From Roseburia sp. 1XD42-69 (GTDB lineage Bacteria > Bacillota > Clostridia > Lachnospirales > Lachnospiraceae): DNA of 64,000 nt. How positions within the stretch are numbered: position 1 is the stretch's first letter; each line of letters starts with the position of its first letter. Below are positions 1 to 11,045 of the stretch, in pieces. The DNA lies in assembly GCF_003612565.1 (NCBI RefSeq), contig NZ_RAZG01000011.1, positions 44,969 to 108,968 of the forward strand. Direction: 5' to 3'. Under the pieces are notes generated by a model, which saw only the letters and a list, made by a program, of their open reading frames with translations, did no database searches and was not told the origin of the DNA. A program made the translations under genes and the position numbers.

Positions 1-387
1 ATCTCTGATTTGAAATCCGACATGCAGGGCGTCAAAAGCGAAATCTCTGATTTGAAGTCTGACATGCAGGGCGTCAAAAGCGAAATCTCTGATTTGAAAT
101 CCGACATGCAGGGCGTCAAAAGCGAAATCTCTGATTTGAAGTCCGACATGCAGGATATCAAACAGCAAACTTCAAAAATTGACAACAAACTGACTCAGAC
201 CAATTTAACCCTCGAAAACGAAATCCGCACCAATATTAAGCGTGTGGCGGAAGGGCATCTGGATTTATCCAGGAATCTGCATCTGGCCATTGAACGTGAC
301 AGTGAAAAAGAAATGTTGGCTATTCGTGTCAGCGTTCTTGAAAGTGAAATGCGCCAAATAAAAGACCGCTTAGATCAAACAGCCTGA
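1..387 (+). CDS. Coiled-coil repeat protein, 5'-partial
   Basis: The reading frame is open at the window edge and ends with TGA at 385-387, so the N-terminus lies outside. The visible part begins with tandem 14-residue units (KSDMQGVKSEISDL), three complete and a fourth that diverges. Their hydrophobic spacing suits a long coiled coil. A tail rich in Lys, Glu and Leu follows, with no membrane segment or known catalytic motif. Some phage or surface proteins contain such repeats, but I do not recognise a family and assign no function. It is convergent with rpoC and shares a terminator with it. Confidence 0.7.
   Translation: MSDLKSDMQGVKSEISDLKSDMQGVKSEISDLKSDMQGVKSEISDLKSDMQDIKQQTSKIDNKLTQTNLTLENEIRTNIKRVAEGHLDLSRNLHLAIERDSEKEMLAIRVSVLESEMRQIKDRLDQTA
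13..138 (+). repeat. Three 42-bp tandem repeats inside the coiled-coil gene
   Basis: Units at 13-54, 55-96 and 97-138 are nearly identical; they differ only at silent positions such as AAA/AAG and TCC/TCT. A fourth unit starts at 139 and soon diverges. Each unit encodes 14 residues, so loss or gain of a unit keeps the frame. More units may lie before the window start. Confidence 0.9.
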
Positions 388-397
388 ATTTCTCCAC

Positions 398-442
398 AAA
401 AAAGGATTTTCAACCACCGACATGGATTGAAAATCCTTTTTT
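398..442. terminator. Bidirectional intrinsic terminator between coiled-coil gene and rpoC
   Basis: A long stem pairs 398-413 with 427-442 (AAAAAAGGATTTTCAA against TTGAAAATCCTTTTTT) around a 13-nt loop. It is flanked by A and T runs on both sides, so it can end transcription from either convergent gene. Confidence 0.85.
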
Positions 443-473
443 CATTTAAATATTTTTACTATTCTGTTACCAT

Positions 474-3400
474 TTATGCTTCTGTTGTCTCTAAAACCTC
501 TTCCAATTCTAAATCCATCTCCGCCTCGGCAACCATTTCATCTTCAGATTCCGCTCCGGCCTCTGTTTCGTCTTCAGCTAAAGCATCAGCATCCGCTTCA
601 CCTTCGGCCTCCTCGTCCATTTCCTCATCGAAATCCTCAAAGTCCTCAAAATCATCCATAAAATCCAGATAATCATCTTCATTAATATCGGAATCCAATG
701 TCAAATCACGGTAACGTCTCATACCTGTTCCTGCAGGAATCAGTTTACCGATAATAACATTTTCTTTCAGTCCGATTAAGGGGTCAACCTTCCCTTTAAT
801 GGCCGCTTCCGTAAGCACCTTGGTTGTTTCCTGGAAGGACGCTGCGGAGAGGAAGGAATTGGTTGCCAGGGACGCCTTTGTGATACCAAGGAGCACCTGT
901 TTGCCCTCTGCGGGCTCTAATCCTTCTTTTTCCAGCATTTCGTTGGTATCCTCAAACTCAAGAATATCCACCAGAGTACCCGGTAAAAATTCCGAATCCC
1001 CGTTATTTTCAATGCGGACTTTCTTAAGCATCTGGCGCACAATCACCTCAATATGCTTATCACTGATTTCCACGCCCTGGAGACGGTATACACGCTGAAC
1101 CTCTTTCAGCATATAATCCTGCACCGCACGGACACCTTTTATCTTTAAGATATCGTGGGGATTTACAGAACCTTCCGTAAGTTCATCTCCGGCCTCCAAC
1201 TCAGCGCCGTCCATAATCTTAATTCGTGAGCCATAGGGAATTAAATATGTCTTTGCCTCCCCTGTCTCACTGTTGGTAACAACAATCTCCCGTTTCTTCT
1301 TTGTATCACGGATTTCCGCTTTTCCGGCAAACTCCGTAATAATTGCAAGTCCTTTCGGTTTCCTTGCCTCAAAAATCTCCTCCACACGGGGAAGACCCTG
1401 GGTAATATCGTCACCTGCCACACCGCCGGTATGGAAGGTACGCATGGTAAGCTGTGTACCCGGCTCACCGATAGACTGGGCTGCAATAATACCTACCGCC
1501 TCACCTACCTGCACCGCCTGGCCTGTCGCCATATTTGCACCGTAGCACTTTGCACAGATACCGTTGTGGGAACGACAGGTAAGAATGGTACGGATTTTCA
1601 CTCTGTCAATAGGATTGCCCTTCTCGTTTACCCCTTTTGACATAATCTCTGCGGCGCGCCTTGGGGTAATCATATGGTTTGCCTTTACAATCACATTGCC
1701 TTCGGCATCACAGATGGTATTGCAGGAAAAACGCCCGGTAATCCTCTCCTGGAGATTTTCGATTTCTTCCTTGCCATCCATAAATGCTGACACCCACATA
1801 CCTGGGATTTCTTTCCCTGTGCCTTCCGTACAGTCTGACTCACGGACAATCAGCTCCTGGGAAACGTCAACCATCCTTCTGGTAAGATAACCGGAGTCTG
1901 CGGTACGGAGGGCCGTATCGGAAAGTCCTTTCCGGGCTCCATGGGCAGACATAAAGTACTCCAAAACATCCAAACCTTCACGGAAATTGGACTTAATGGG
2001 CAGCTCAATGGTACGTCCTGTGGTGTCCGCCATCAATCCGCGCATACCTGCAAGCTGTTTAATCTGCTTATCAGAACCACGGGCACCGGAATCCGCCATC
2101 ATAAAGATGTTGTTATAAGTGTCCAGTCCTCCAAGGAGGGCTGCCGTCAGCTCATCGTCCGTCTCTTTCCAGGTCTCTACAACCTCTTTGTAACGCTCCT
2201 CGTCCGTAATCAAGCCCCTCTTATACTGGCGCATAATTTTATCTACCGTATTCTGGGCATCCTCAATCATCTGAGGTTTCTGAGGGGGCACAGTCATATC
2301 GGATATGGATACGGTCATAGCCGCCCTGGTGGAATATTTGTAACCAATAGATTTAATATCGTCCAAAACTTCCGCTGTGGTTGTGGCGCCGTGGACATTA
2401 ATAACCTTTTCCAGCACTTTCTTAAGCTGCTTCTTTCCCACATGGAAATCCACTTCTATTTTAAATTCGTTTTCCGGATCGCTTCTGTCCACAAATCCCA
2501 AATCCTGGGGAATGATTTCATTAAATAAAAATCTTCCTAAGGTAGACTCTGTGATACCGTATTTTGTTGTGCCGTCAGGCATCTTCTTTTCCATTCTCAC
2601 TTTAATTTTGGAATGGAGGGTGAGAGATTTATTCTCATAGGCCAAAATCGCCTCGTTTACACTCTTAAAATATTTTCCCTCTCCTAAAGCTCCCGGCCTC
2701 TCCTGGGTCAGATAATAAATACCCAAAACCATATCCTGGGAGGGAACTGCCACAGGGCCGCCGTCGGAAGGCTTTAACAGGTTGTTTGGTGAGAGCAGCA
2801 TAAAGCGGCACTCCGCCTGGGCTTCCACCGACAGGGGAAGATGCACAGCCATCTGGTCACCGTCAAAGTCCGCATTGTAAGCTGTACACACAAGGGGATG
2901 CAGCTTAATGGCCTTGCCTTCCACCAAGATAGGCTCAAATGCCTGAATACCAAGCCTGTGCAGTGTGGGGGCACGGTTTAACATAACCGGATGCTCTTTG
3001 ATCACTTCTTCCAGCACATCCCATACCTCAGGCTGTAAGCGCTCCACTTTCTTTTTTGCGCTCTTGATATTGTGGGCTGTGCCGTTTGCCACAAGCTCCT
3101 TCATAACAAAAGGCTTAAACAGCTCGATTGCCATCTCTTTCGGCAGGCCGCACTGGTAAATTTTAAGTTCCGGCCCAACCACGATAACGGATCGCCCGGA
3201 ATAATCCACACGTTTTCCCAAAAGGTTCTGACGGAAACGCCCGGATTTTCCCTTTAACATATCGGAAAGGGATTTTAAAGCCCTGTTTCCAGGCCCGGTC
3301 ACTGGTCTTCCCCTGCGCCCGTTGTCTATAAGTGCGTCCACCGCCTCCTGGAGCATACGCTTTTCATTCCGCACAATAATATCCGGCGCACCCAGCTCCA

Positions 3401-4238
3401 AAAGACGTCTCAGACGGTTATTTCTGTTAATAATCCTTCTGTACAAATCATTTAAATCAGATGTAGCAAAACGGCCGCCGTCCAACTGCACCATGGGACG
3501 AAGATCCGGAGGAATTACCGGAACCACTGTCATAATCATCCACTCCGGCCTATTTCCGGACTCCCGGAATGCCTCTACCACTTCCAGCCTCTTAATGATT
3601 CTGGCACGTTTCTGCCCCGTGGCATCCCGCAGTTCCGCTTTTAACTCTGCGGCGTCTTTTTCCAAATCAATAGACTGCAAAAGCTCTAAAATTGACTCCG
3701 CCCCCATGCCGACACGGAAAGCATTTCCATACTGTTCCCTGGCTTCCTGGTACTCCGCCTCCGATAATACCTGCTTGTATGTGAGATTGGTATTTCCGGA
3801 TTCCAACACAATATAGGATGCAAAATACAGCACCTTCTCCAGTGTTCTGGGAGATAAATCCAATATAAGGCCCATACGGCTTGGAATCCCTTTAAAATAC
3901 CAGATATGGGATACCGGAGCGGCAAGTTCAATATGACCCATGCGCTCCCTGCGGACGCTTGCCTTTGTGATCTCAACCCCGCACCTGTCGCAGACTACAC
4001 CTTTATAACGGATTTTCTTATATTTTCCACAATGACATTCCCAGTCTTTGCTGGGCCCAAAAATCTTCTCGCAAAACAGGCCGTCTTTTTCCGGTTTCAG
4101 CGTTCTGTAGTTTATGGTCTCAGGCTTTTTCACCTCACCTTTAGACCATTCCCTGATTTTTTCCGGGGACGCCAGGCCAATCTGAATGGCATCAAAAGCG
4201 ATTGGCTGGTATGTCTCCTTCTTCATCGTCTCTGGCAT
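474..4238 (-). CDS. rpoC: DNA-directed RNA polymerase subunit beta'
   Basis: Largest catalytic subunit of RNA polymerase. It carries the N-terminal zinc site (CHCGKYKK...CDRCG), the clamp region and the absolutely conserved NADFDGD magnesium loop. At the C-terminus (about 65 residues) there is a strongly acidic Asp/Glu-rich tail. I chose the ATG at 4238 ([12 protein letters not shown]), which sits 8 nt after AGAAGGGAG; the GTG three codons upstream at 4247 lies directly against that ribosome binding site. It follows rpoB by about 20 bp and is surely cotranscribed with it. Length and motif order are normal for Firmicutes apart from the acidic tail. Confidence 0.98.
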   Translation of the reverse strand: MPETMKKETYQPIAFDAIQIGLASPEKIREWSKGEVKKPETINYRTLKPEKDGLFCEKIFGPSKDWECHCGKYKKIRYKGVVCDRCGVEITKASVRRERMGHIELAAPVSHIWYFKGIPSRMGLILDLSPRTLEKVLYFASYIVLESGNTNLTYKQVLSEAEYQEAREQYGNAFRVGMGAESILELLQSIDLEKDAAELKAELRDATGQKRARIIKRLEVVEAFRESGNRPEWMIMTVVPVIPPDLRPMVQLDGGRFATSDLNDLYRRIINRNNRLRRLLELGAPDIIVRNEKRMLQEAVDALIDNGRRGRPVTGPGNRALKSLSDMLKGKSGRFRQNLLGKRVDYSGRSVIVVGPELKIYQCGLPKEMAIELFKPFVMKELVANGTAHNIKSAKKKVERLQPEVWDVLEEVIKEHPVMLNRAPTLHRLGIQAFEPILVEGKAIKLHPLVCTAYNADFDGDQMAVHLPLSVEAQAECRFMLLSPNNLLKPSDGGPVAVPSQDMVLGIYYLTQERPGALGEGKYFKSVNEAILAYENKSLTLHSKIKVRMEKKMPDGTTKYGITESTLGRFLFNEIIPQDLGFVDRSDPENEFKIEVDFHVGKKQLKKVLEKVINVHGATTTAEVLDDIKSIGYKYSTRAAMTVSISDMTVPPQKPQMIEDAQNTVDKIMRQYKRGLITDEERYKEVVETWKETDDELTAALLGGLDTYNNIFMMADSGARGSDKQIKQLAGMRGLMADTTGRTIELPIKSNFREGLDVLEYFMSAHGARKGLSDTALRTADSGYLTRRMVDVSQELIVRESDCTEGTGKEIPGMWVSAFMDGKEEIENLQERITGRFSCNTICDAEGNVIVKANHMITPRRAAEIMSKGVNEKGNPIDRVKIRTILTCRSHNGICAKCYGANMATGQAVQVGEAVGIIAAQSIGEPGTQLTMRTFHTGGVAGDDITQGLPRVEEIFEARKPKGLAIITEFAGKAEIRDTKKKREIVVTNSETGEAKTYLIPYGSRIKIMDGAELEAGDELTEGSVNPHDILKIKGVRAVQDYMLKEVQRVYRLQGVEISDKHIEVIVRQMLKKVRIENNGDSEFLPGTLVDILEFEDTNEMLEKEGLEPAEGKQVLLGITKASLATNSFLSAASFQETTKVLTEAAIKGKVDPLIGLKENVIIGKLIPAGTGMRRYRDLTLDSDINEDDYLDFMDDFEDFEDFDEEMDEEAEGEADADALAEDETEAGAESEDEMVAEAEMDLELEEVLETTEA

Positions 4239-4257
4239 TGCTGACACTCCCTTCTAT

Positions 4258-7200
4258 CTACAAATTTTCGTCGAGAACTTCATCCATGAACTCATCTTCA
4301 TCGAAATCTTCCTCTTCATCGTCCTCTTCTTCAATATCCACCAGCTCTTCGCTGTCCGCATTAAACTCCTGCTTTGTGAATCCCATTTTTCCAAAGGACT
4401 CGCTGTCCTCAAAGGCAAAATCCTTATCCCCTGCAATAATGGAATTTAAATCTGTATTTCCGTATTCGCTGGTTTCAATCAGCTCAACTTCATTCCGCTC
4501 CTCGTCAAGGACTTTCACATCAAGCCCCAGGGACTGAAGCTCTTTTAAAAGCACTTTGAAGGACTCCGGAATACCCGGCTCCGGAATATTATCTCCCTTA
4601 ATAATCGCCTCGTAAGTCTTTACACGGCCCACAACGTCATCGGATTTCACCGTCAGAATCTCCTGGAGGGTGTAGGATGCGCCATAAGCCTCCAGGGCCC
4701 AAACCTCCATCTCACCGAAACGCTGTCCGCCGAACTGGGCTTTTCCACCCAAGGGCTGCTGTGTTACCAGAGAATAAGGGCCAGTGGAACGGGCATGGAT
4801 TTTATCGTCTACTAAGTGGTGGAGTTTCAGGTAATGCATATGTCCAATGGTTACAGGACTGTCAAAATACTCCCCTGTCCTTCCGTCTCTTAAGCGGACT
4901 TTTCCGTCCCTGGAAAGAGGAACGCCCTTCCACACACTGCGGTGCTCCCTGTTTTCAGACAAGTACGTGAGCACCTCCGGTAAAAGTTCCTGTTTATATT
5001 TTGCCTCAAAATCCTCCCACTCCATATTTACATAGTCGTTGGCAAGATCTAAGGTATCCATAATATCATTTTCCTTCGCCCCGTCAAACACAGGTGTCTC
5101 AATATTAAACCCAAGGGCTTTTGCTGCAAGGCTCAAATGAATCTCCAGCACCTGCCCGATATTCATACGGGAAGGCACACCCAATGGATTTAATACAATA
5201 TCCAAAGGACGTCCGTTTGGCAGAAACGGCATATCTTCCACGGGAAGCACACGGGAAACCACACCCTTGTTTCCGTGACGGCCTGCCATTTTATCTCCCA
5301 CGGAAATCTTTCTCTTCTGGGCAATATAAATGCGCACCGCCTGGTTTACCCCGGGGGATAACTCGTCACCGTTTTCCCTGGTAAACACTTTTGCATCCAC
5401 AATAATTCCATACTCACCGTGGGGCACCTTTAGAGAAGTATCCCTTACTTCCCTTGCTTTTTCCCCAAAGATTGCACGTAAGAGCCGCTCCTCAGCGGTA
5501 AGCTCTGTCTCTCCCTTTGGCGTAACTTTTCCCACAAGAATATCTCCGGCCCGAACTTCCGCACCGATGCGGATAATTCCTCTTTCATCCAAATCTTTTA
5601 AGGCATCATCGCCCACGCCGGGCACATCCCTGGTAATCTCCTCCGGCCCTAACTTGGTATCCCTTGCCTCCGCCTCATATTCCTCAATATGAACGGATGT
5701 ATATACGTCATCCTGCACCAGTCTCTCGCTGAGGAGAACAGCGTCCTCATAGTTGTAACCCTCCCAGGTCATAAAGCCAATCAGCGGATTTTTTCCAAGG
5801 GCAAGCTCGCCGTTTGAGGTGGAAGGGCCGTCGGCAATCACTTCCCCTGCTTCCACACGGTCCCCTTTAAACACAATGGGCCGCTGATTATAACAGTTAG
5901 ACTGGTTACTTCTGGAAAACTTAGTCAAACGGTAAGATTCCCTTGTACCGTCGTCATTTCTCACAATAATCTCATTGGAAACAGCGCTCTCCACCGTACC
6001 GGATTTTTTTGCAACCACACAGACACCGGAGTCCACGGCAGCCTTTGTCTCCATACCGGTTCCCACAACAGGGGCCTCGGTAGTTAAAAGGGGCACAGCC
6101 TGACGCTGCATGTTGGATCCCATAAGAGCACGATTGGCATCGTCGTTCTGCAAAAAGGGAATCAGGGCAGTAGCCACGGAAAATACCATTTTAGGGGATA
6201 CGTCCATATAATCAAACATGGTTTTCTCGTATTCCTGTGTCTCGTCCAGATAACGGCCGGACACAGAATTACGCACAAAATGTCCTTCTTCGTCCAATGC
6301 CTCATTTGCCTGGGCCACATGGTAATTATCCTCTTCGTCCGCTGTCATATATACAACTTCATCTGTAACCCTGGGATTTTTCGGGTCAGTTTTATCTATC
6401 TTACGGTATGGGGCTTCCACAAAACCATACTCGTTAATTCTGGCGTAACATGCCAGAGAGTTAATCAGGCCGATATTGGGTCCCTCAGGGGTCTCAATAG
6501 GACACATTCTTCCATAATGGGAATAGTGTACGTCCCGGACCTCAAAACCTGCACGGTCCCTGGAAAGTCCTCCAGGCCCCAGTGCGGAAAGACGTCTCTT
6601 GTGGGTCAGCTCCCCCAGAGGATTGTTCTGGTCCATAAACTGGGACAGCTGGGAAGAACCGAAAAATTCTTTTACCGCAGCAGTCACCGGTTTAATATTT
6701 ATCAGGCTCTGAGGTGAAATTCCCTCCAAATCCTGGGTGGTCATACGCTCACGTACCACACGCTCCAGCCTGGAGAGACCAATTCTGTACTGGTTCTGCA
6801 AAAGCTCTCCCACAGCACGGATACGTCGGTTTCCCAAATGATCAATATCATCGTCATGTCCAAGGGCATATTCCAAATGCATGTTATAGTTAATGGATGC
6901 AAAAATATCATCCTTGGTAATATGCTTGGGAATCAAATCGGAAATATTTTTCCGAATTGCCTCTTTGATATCTTCTATATCGCTGTTTTCCTCTAAAATC
7001 TGGGCGAGAATAGGATAGTATACAAGCTCCGTCACGCCAACTTCCTTTGGCACCACATCCACAAAGTTGGTGATATCCACCATCATATTAGAGAGAACCT
7101 TAATATTTCTTGTCTCACCCTGAATCCAAACGTAGGGAACCGCCGCATTCTGAATGTTATCCGCCAGTTCTCTGGTAACTTCCGTCCCTTTTTCTCCGAT

Positions 7201-8118
7201 AATTTCCCCTGTGGAAACATCCACCACGTCCTCAGCCAGCACATGGCCGGTGATACGGTTTCTCAGGGCAAGCTTTTTGTTAAATTTATAACGCCCCACC
7301 TTTGCCAAATCATATCTTCTGGGGTCAAAAAACATTGCAGAAATAAGGCTCTCCGCACTTTCCACAGTCAACGGCTCGCCTGGACGGATTTTCTTATATA
7401 ATTCTAATAAACCTTCTTCATAATTTGTGGCAACGTCTTTGCCAAAGCTGGCAACAATCTTTGGCTCTTCGCCGAACAAATCCACAATCTCCTGATTACT
7501 TCCGATTCCAAGGGCACGAATCAGCACAGTAATCGGCACTTTTCTTGTCCTATCCACACGGACATAAAATACATCGTTGGAATCTGTCTCATACTCCAGC
7601 CATGCCCCCCGGTTGGGAATTACCGTACAGGAAAACAGCCTCTTTCCCACTTTATCATGGGAAATGGCATAGTAAATGCCAGGAGAACGAACCAACTGGC
7701 TTACAATAACACGCTCCGCGCCATTGATTACGAAAGTTCCTGTCTCAGTCATAAGAGGAAGATCGCCCATGAAGATTTCGTGTTCGTTGATTTCATCTGT
7801 CTCCTTGTTGTAAAGTCTTACTTTTACTTTCAAAGGTGCGGCATATGTTGCATCTCTTTCTTTACATTCCGGAATGGAATACTTTACATCATCCCTGCAC
7901 AATGTAAAATCCACAAATTCCAAACTTAAATGGCCGCTGTAATCGGCGATGGGGGAAATATCTGCAAACACTTCTTTTAGACCTTCGTCTAAAAACCACT
8001 GATATGAGTCTTTTTGTACCTCAATCAGGTTTGGCATTCCCAGAACTTCTTTCTGCCGTGAATAACTCATACGCAAACCTCTTCCAGCCTGGACCGGACG
8101 TATTCTGTTTTTCTCCAT
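4258..8118 (-). CDS. rpoB: DNA-directed RNA polymerase subunit beta
   Basis: Second catalytic subunit of RNA polymerase. The protein starts [22 protein letters not shown] and contains the rifampicin-region core ([27 protein letters not shown]) and the conserved C-terminal [24 protein letters not shown] clamp sequence. The ATG at 8118 is preceded by AGAGGTG at correct spacing; an upstream in-frame ATG at 8172 lies in the leader without such a site. Like rpoC it ends in an acidic tail (about 30 residues). Own promoter at 8215-8244. Confidence 0.98.
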   Translation of the reverse strand: MEKNRIRPVQAGRGLRMSYSRQKEVLGMPNLIEVQKDSYQWFLDEGLKEVFADISPIADYSGHLSLEFVDFTLCRDDVKYSIPECKERDATYAAPLKVKVRLYNKETDEINEHEIFMGDLPLMTETGTFVINGAERVIVSQLVRSPGIYYAISHDKVGKRLFSCTVIPNRGAWLEYETDSNDVFYVRVDRTRKVPITVLIRALGIGSNQEIVDLFGEEPKIVASFGKDVATNYEEGLLELYKKIRPGEPLTVESAESLISAMFFDPRRYDLAKVGRYKFNKKLALRNRITGHVLAEDVVDVSTGEIIGEKGTEVTRELADNIQNAAVPYVWIQGETRNIKVLSNMMVDITNFVDVVPKEVGVTELVYYPILAQILEENSDIEDIKEAIRKNISDLIPKHITKDDIFASINYNMHLEYALGHDDDIDHLGNRRIRAVGELLQNQYRIGLSRLERVVRERMTTQDLEGISPQSLINIKPVTAAVKEFFGSSQLSQFMDQNNPLGELTHKRRLSALGPGGLSRDRAGFEVRDVHYSHYGRMCPIETPEGPNIGLINSLACYARINEYGFVEAPYRKIDKTDPKNPRVTDEVVYMTADEEDNYHVAQANEALDEEGHFVRNSVSGRYLDETQEYEKTMFDYMDVSPKMVFSVATALIPFLQNDDANRALMGSNMQRQAVPLLTTEAPVVGTGMETKAAVDSGVCVVAKKSGTVESAVSNEIIVRNDDGTRESYRLTKFSRSNQSNCYNQRPIVFKGDRVEAGEVIADGPSTSNGELALGKNPLIGFMTWEGYNYEDAVLLSERLVQDDVYTSVHIEEYEAEARDTKLGPEEITRDVPGVGDDALKDLDERGIIRIGAEVRAGDILVGKVTPKGETELTAEERLLRAIFGEKAREVRDTSLKVPHGEYGIIVDAKVFTRENGDELSPGVNQAVRIYIAQKRKISVGDKMAGRHGNKGVVSRVLPVEDMPFLPNGRPLDIVLNPLGVPSRMNIGQVLEIHLSLAAKALGFNIETPVFDGAKENDIMDTLDLANDYVNMEWEDFEAKYKQELLPEVLTYLSENREHRSVWKGVPLSRDGKVRLRDGRTGEYFDSPVTIGHMHYLKLHHLVDDKIHARSTGPYSLVTQQPLGGKAQFGGQRFGEMEVWALEAYGASYTLQEILTVKSDDVVGRVKTYEAIIKGDNIPEPGIPESFKVLLKELQSLGLDVKVLDEERNEVELIETSEYGNTDLNSIIAGDKDFAFEDSESFGKMGFTKQEFNADSEELVDIEEEDDEEEDFDEDEFMDEVLDENL

Positions 8119-8214
8119 TGACGTTTCACCTCTCATTATAATTTTCAGTACTTTTTCTGCAGTTTTGCACAAAAAAATACAGTAAGCCTATGTCAACACA
8201 ATAGTGCATCTTAT

Positions 8215-8244
8215 ATAATAGCACAGCTTGCTTTTATTCGTCAA
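8215..8244 (-). promoter_or_regulatory. Probable rpoB promoter
   Basis: On the minus strand TTGACG (8239-8244) and TATTAT (8215-8220) are separated by 18 bp, about 95 bp upstream of the rpoB start. It lies after the terminator-like hairpin behind rplL and would let rpoBC be transcribed independently. The 8119-8433 gap holds this promoter, the hairpin and no gene. Confidence 0.6.
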
Positions 8245-8364
8245 TAAAAACTTTTACTACTTTTCTGCTGTAAACAATACGGTTATCGAACAGCGAATCT
8301 CTCTTTCTCTGCCCGCTATGGGAACATACCGTGAAACGGCTCATTTCCATATGCACTCCTGTAC

Positions 8365-8405
8365 AGAAAAAGCCCCGGATTCATTTGCCAAAATCCGGGG
8401 TCTTT
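8365..8405 (-). terminator. Intrinsic terminator or attenuator after rplL
   Basis: An 8-bp GC-rich stem pairs 8373-8380 with 8393-8400 and is followed on the minus strand by CTTTTT. It separates rplL from rpoB; partial termination between these genes is well known in other bacteria. Confidence 0.75.
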
Positions 8406-8433
8406 TTCCGCTCTAAAAAATTAGAAAGCAGGA

Positions 8434-8808
8434 TTATTTTAATGTAACTTTAGCGCCTTCAGCCTCAAGTTTAGCCTTGATATCATCAGCAGTTGCCTTG
8501 TCAGCAGCCTCTTTTAATACCTTCGGAGCGCTGTCAACTAAGTCTTTTGCTTCTTTTAAGCCTAAGCCGGTAGCTTCACGTACCACTTTGATAACCTTAA
8601 CCTTGTTAGGTCCAACTTCTGTCAGCTCTACGTCAAACTCAGTCTTCTCCTCTGCTGCGCCTGCATCGCCGCCTGCTGCTGCAACTACAACGCCTGCTGC
8701 TGCAGATACACCAAACTCTTCTTCACATGCTTTTACTAAATCGTTTAATTCCAATACGCTTAACTCTTTGATAGCGTCAATAAATTCTGCTGTTGTTAAT
8801 TTAGCCAT
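8434..8808 (-). CDS. rplL: 50S ribosomal protein L7/L12
   Basis: Stalk protein of the large ribosomal subunit that recruits translation factors. At 124 residues it has the normal size: N-terminal dimerisation domain ([27 protein letters not shown]), flexible Ala/Gly hinge ([19 protein letters not shown]) and C-terminal factor-binding domain ([24 protein letters not shown]). The start has GGAGGT in front. It follows rplJ, the partner that anchors it, as in nearly all bacteria. Confidence 0.98.
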   Translation of the reverse strand: MAKLTTAEFIDAIKELSVLELNDLVKACEEEFGVSAAAGVVVAAAGGDAGAAEEKTEFDVELTEVGPNKVKVIKVVREATGLGLKEAKDLVDSAPKVLKEAADKATADDIKAKLEAEGAKVTLK

Positions 8809-8861
8809 TATTATTTACCTCCATTAATTTGTTTAATTTTTGTTTACTAAAGGATATTCTG

Positions 8862-8974
8862 TTCGCTAAGTTCAAGCTGCGCTTTCGGCTTGCTCTCACT
8901 AATCTCACAGAACGGCTTCGCAACACGCTCTGTCTTCGCCTGCGGCTTGCCAGTCGCTAGTTGCTTTCAGCCTC
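8862..8974 (-). repeat. 113-bp dispersed element, copy A (rplJ-rplL gap)
   Basis: This stretch is about 91% identical (10 mismatches by eye) to 10489-10601. It fills most of the rplJ-rplL gap and overlaps the last five codons and stop of rplJ. Within it a short GCAAGCCGCAGGCG-like motif occurs twice in imperfect form. It looks like a REP- or MITE-like non-coding element. Confidence 0.8.
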
Positions 8975-9478
8975 AGCGGGTGCAGCCTCTCCTGCGCCGC
9001 CCTTTTCTGCAATCTGATTAAGCACACGCGCCAGATTGGTAATGGGTGACTGGATGCTTCCAAGGAACTTGGAGAGCAATTCTTCTCTGGAAGGAACTGC
9101 TGCAATTGCTTTCATTCCATCTGCGTCATAGAATGTCCCTTCAATCACACCTGCTTTGATTTCCAAAGCGGGAGCCGTCTTTGCAAACTTAGCCAAAATT
9201 CTTGCGGGAGCTGTCGCATCTTCTTTGGAGATTGCGATTGCGCTGGGTCCTGCCAAAATAGGAGCCAGGCTCTCAAAATCAGTTCCCTTAAATGCAAAGT
9301 TCATCATGGTATTTTTATAAACCTTGTAAGAAATACCAGCTTCCCTGAGCTCTTTCCGCAGCTGGGTATCTTCTGCAACGGTAAGGCCGCGGTAGTCCAC
9401 AACAACAACGGACTGAGCGTCTTTAATGCTCTCAGAAATCTCCTGAACGATAGGCTGTTTCATTTCTACTTTTGCCAC
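8957..9478 (-). CDS. rplJ: 50S ribosomal protein L10
   Basis: Base of the ribosomal stalk; binds L7/L12 dimers and 23S rRNA. Typical core: VAKVEMKQPIVQEISE...VVVDYRGLTVAEDTQLRKELREAGISYKVYKNTMM. I chose the GTG at 9478, preceded by AAAGGAGG at 8 nt. The reading frame is open further upstream, but that region is the L10 leader. The final residues (EAESN) and stop are encoded inside repeat copy A, so the element may have supplied this C-terminus. 173 residues is normal for the family. Confidence 0.96.
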   Translation of the reverse strand: MAKVEMKQPIVQEISESIKDAQSVVVVDYRGLTVAEDTQLRKELREAGISYKVYKNTMMNFAFKGTDFESLAPILAGPSAIAISKEDATAPARILAKFAKTAPALEIKAGVIEGTFYDADGMKAIAAVPSREELLSKFLGSIQSPITNLARVLNQIAEKGGAGEAAPAEAESN

Positions 9479-9550
9479 GTTTTGTACCTCCTTTATTATT
9501 TTAGTGGGACAGGGAAATACCCTGCATAACATAAGGCCGTATCCACAAGA

Positions 9551-9663
9551 TAAAAGCCCCCTTGTCCAAAGACAAAGGGGCAGAATTTCATTTAAAATAA
9601 ATTCCATCATCTCCTCGGCAGGCTCATAAGATTACGCCTTTCGGCGCCTGCTGTCTTCGGCAA
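9551..9663 (-). promoter_or_regulatory. L10 (L10-L12) leader with attenuator hairpin
   Basis: Minus-strand 9612-9663 shows the conserved L10-leader halves: CCGAAGACAGCAGG, a small GC hairpin, then CCTGCCGAGG. These form the kink-turn structure bound by the L10-L12 complex. Downstream, 9556-9581 forms a strong hairpin (GCCCCTTTGTC against GGACAAGGGGGC) followed by TTTTATC, a terminator-like attenuator. Together they suggest autogenous feedback on rplJL. Confidence 0.85.
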
Positions 9664-9674
9664 TATGCTTTATT

Positions 9675-9703
9675 ACAATAACACAATTTATTTGGGATGT
9701 CAA
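9675..9703 (-). promoter_or_regulatory. rplJL promoter
   Basis: Minus-strand TTGACA (9698-9703) and TATTGT (9675-9680) are 17 bp apart. The promoter lies between the rplA stop and the L10 leader, so transcription would begin just before the leader. Confidence 0.7.
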
Positions 9704-9712
9704 TAACAAAAC

Positions 9713-10408
9713 TTACTGAGTAACTTTTACAACATTTACTTTCACACCAGGTCCCATGGTGGGAGCAAGGCTGATGCTCTTAATATACTGTCCTTTTAAG
9801 CTGCTGGGTTTCGCTTTGTTTACGGCATCCATAAGGGTCTGGAAGTTGTCCGCTAACTGTTCCTCGGTAAAGGATGCTTTTCCAATTGGCACATGGATAA
9901 TATTGCTCTTATCCAATCTGTACTCAATCTTACCGGCTTTGATATCAGCGATTGCCTTCGCAACGTCCATGGTAACTGTACCTGCCTTGGGGTTTGGCAT
10001 TAAGCCTTTTGGTCCAAGTACACGTCCCAAACGTCCCACAACACCCATCATGTCAGGTGTGGCAACTACCACGTCAAAGTCAAGCCAGCCATCGTTCTGA
10101 ATTTTCGGAATCAATTCCTCTCCACCGACGAAATCTGCGCCTGCTGCCTGTGCCTCGTCTAACTTAGTTCCCTTTGCAAAAACTAAGACCCGGACACTCT
10201 TTCCTGTTCCGTGGGGGAGCACAACTGCTCCACGAATCTGCTGCTCTGCGTGACGTCCGTCACAACCGGTTCTGATATGAGCTTCGATTGTCTCATCAAA
10301 TTTCGCAACTGCTGCCTTTTTTGCCAGTGACACAGCCTCTTTCGGATCATAAGCATTTGCTCTGTCAATGGCTTTTGCAGCCTCTAAATATCTCTTTCCT
10401 CTTTTCAT
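9713..10408 (-). CDS. rplA: 50S ribosomal protein L1
   Basis: L1 stalk protein that helps release deacylated tRNA and often represses its own operon. Starts [15 protein letters not shown] and contains the family signature [27 protein letters not shown] (split here for length: [10 protein letters not shown], then [17 protein letters not shown]). 231 residues is standard. The start has AGGAGG upstream. Repeat copy B separates it from rplK. Confidence 0.98.
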   Translation of the reverse strand: MKRGKRYLEAAKAIDRANAYDPKEAVSLAKKAAVAKFDETIEAHIRTGCDGRHAEQQIRGAVVLPHGTGKSVRVLVFAKGTKLDEAQAAGADFVGGEELIPKIQNDGWLDFDVVVATPDMMGVVGRLGRVLGPKGLMPNPKAGTVTMDVAKAIADIKAGKIEYRLDKSNIIHVPIGKASFTEEQLADNFQTLMDAVNKAKPSSLKGQYIKSISLAPTMGPGVKVNVVKVTQ

Positions 10409-10488
10409 TCTAAAAAACCTCCTGTGGTAATATCGGGGGAGAAACTCCCTTCCACTAAATAATGTTTCAATTTGCTAAGGTAGTTCTT

Positions 10489-10601
10489 TTCGCTAAGTTC
10501 AAGCTGCGCCTGCGGCTTGCTTTCACTAATCTCACAGAACGGCCCCGCAACACGCTCTGTCTTCGCCTGCGGTTCGCCAATCGCTGGTTGCTTTCGGCCT
10601 C
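10489..10601 (-). repeat. 113-bp dispersed element, copy B (rplK-rplA gap)
   Basis: Second copy of the element at 8862-8974, same orientation. It begins 3 bp after the rplK stop codon and takes up most of the rplK-rplA gap (10409-10604). No reading frame is conserved between the copies, and no promoter is obvious within it. Confidence 0.8.
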
Positions 10602-10604
10602 GGC

Positions 10605-11030
10605 CTACTCCTCAACAGTAACGCCCATAGATCTTGCAGTACCTGCAATCATGCTCATAGCCGCCTCTAAAGAAGCTGCGTTTAAGTCGGGCATTTTAAG
10701 TTCCGCAATCTCCTGTAATTTTGCCTTGGAAATAGTAGCAACTTTTGTCTTGTTCGGCACTGCTGAACCGGACTTAATGTTGCAAGCTTTTTTAATTAAA
10801 ACAGGAGCAGGGGGAGTTTTGGTTACAAAACTGAAACTTCTGTCCGCATAAACCGTAATCACGACGGGGATAATTAAATCACCCTGATCTGCGGTTCTTG
10901 CATTGAACTGCTTTGTAAACTCAACAATATTTACACCGTGCTGTCCTAATGCAGGTCCCACTGGGGGAGCAGGTGTTGCCTTTCCAGCAGGAATCTGTAA
11001 TTTGATATATCCTTCCACTTTCTTTGCCAT
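10605..11030 (-). CDS. rplK: 50S ribosomal protein L11
   Basis: Component of the GTPase-associated centre; binds 23S rRNA. The N-terminus ([35 protein letters not shown]) and the C-terminal SMGVTVEE are typical, and 141 residues is the usual length. It begins 15 bp after nusG with AAGGAGG in front of the ATG. The stop is 3 bp before repeat copy B. Confidence 0.98.
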   Translation of the reverse strand: MAKKVEGYIKLQIPAGKATPAPPVGPALGQHGVNIVEFTKQFNARTADQGDLIIPVVITVYADRSFSFVTKTPPAPVLIKKACNIKSGSAVPNKTKVATISKAKLQEIAELKMPDLNAASLEAAMSMIAGTARSMGVTVEE

Positions 11031-11045
11031 TTGGAATTAACCTCC

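Noticed and set aside
427..672. Ser-rich plus-strand open frame opposite the end of rpoC
   Set aside because: It is the antisense shadow of the acidic rpoC tail; low-complexity Asp/Glu codons read as Ser on the other strand.
8905..9105. Minus-strand frame across the rplJ end and repeat copy A
   Set aside because: Overlaps rplJ in another frame and is not preserved in repeat copy B.
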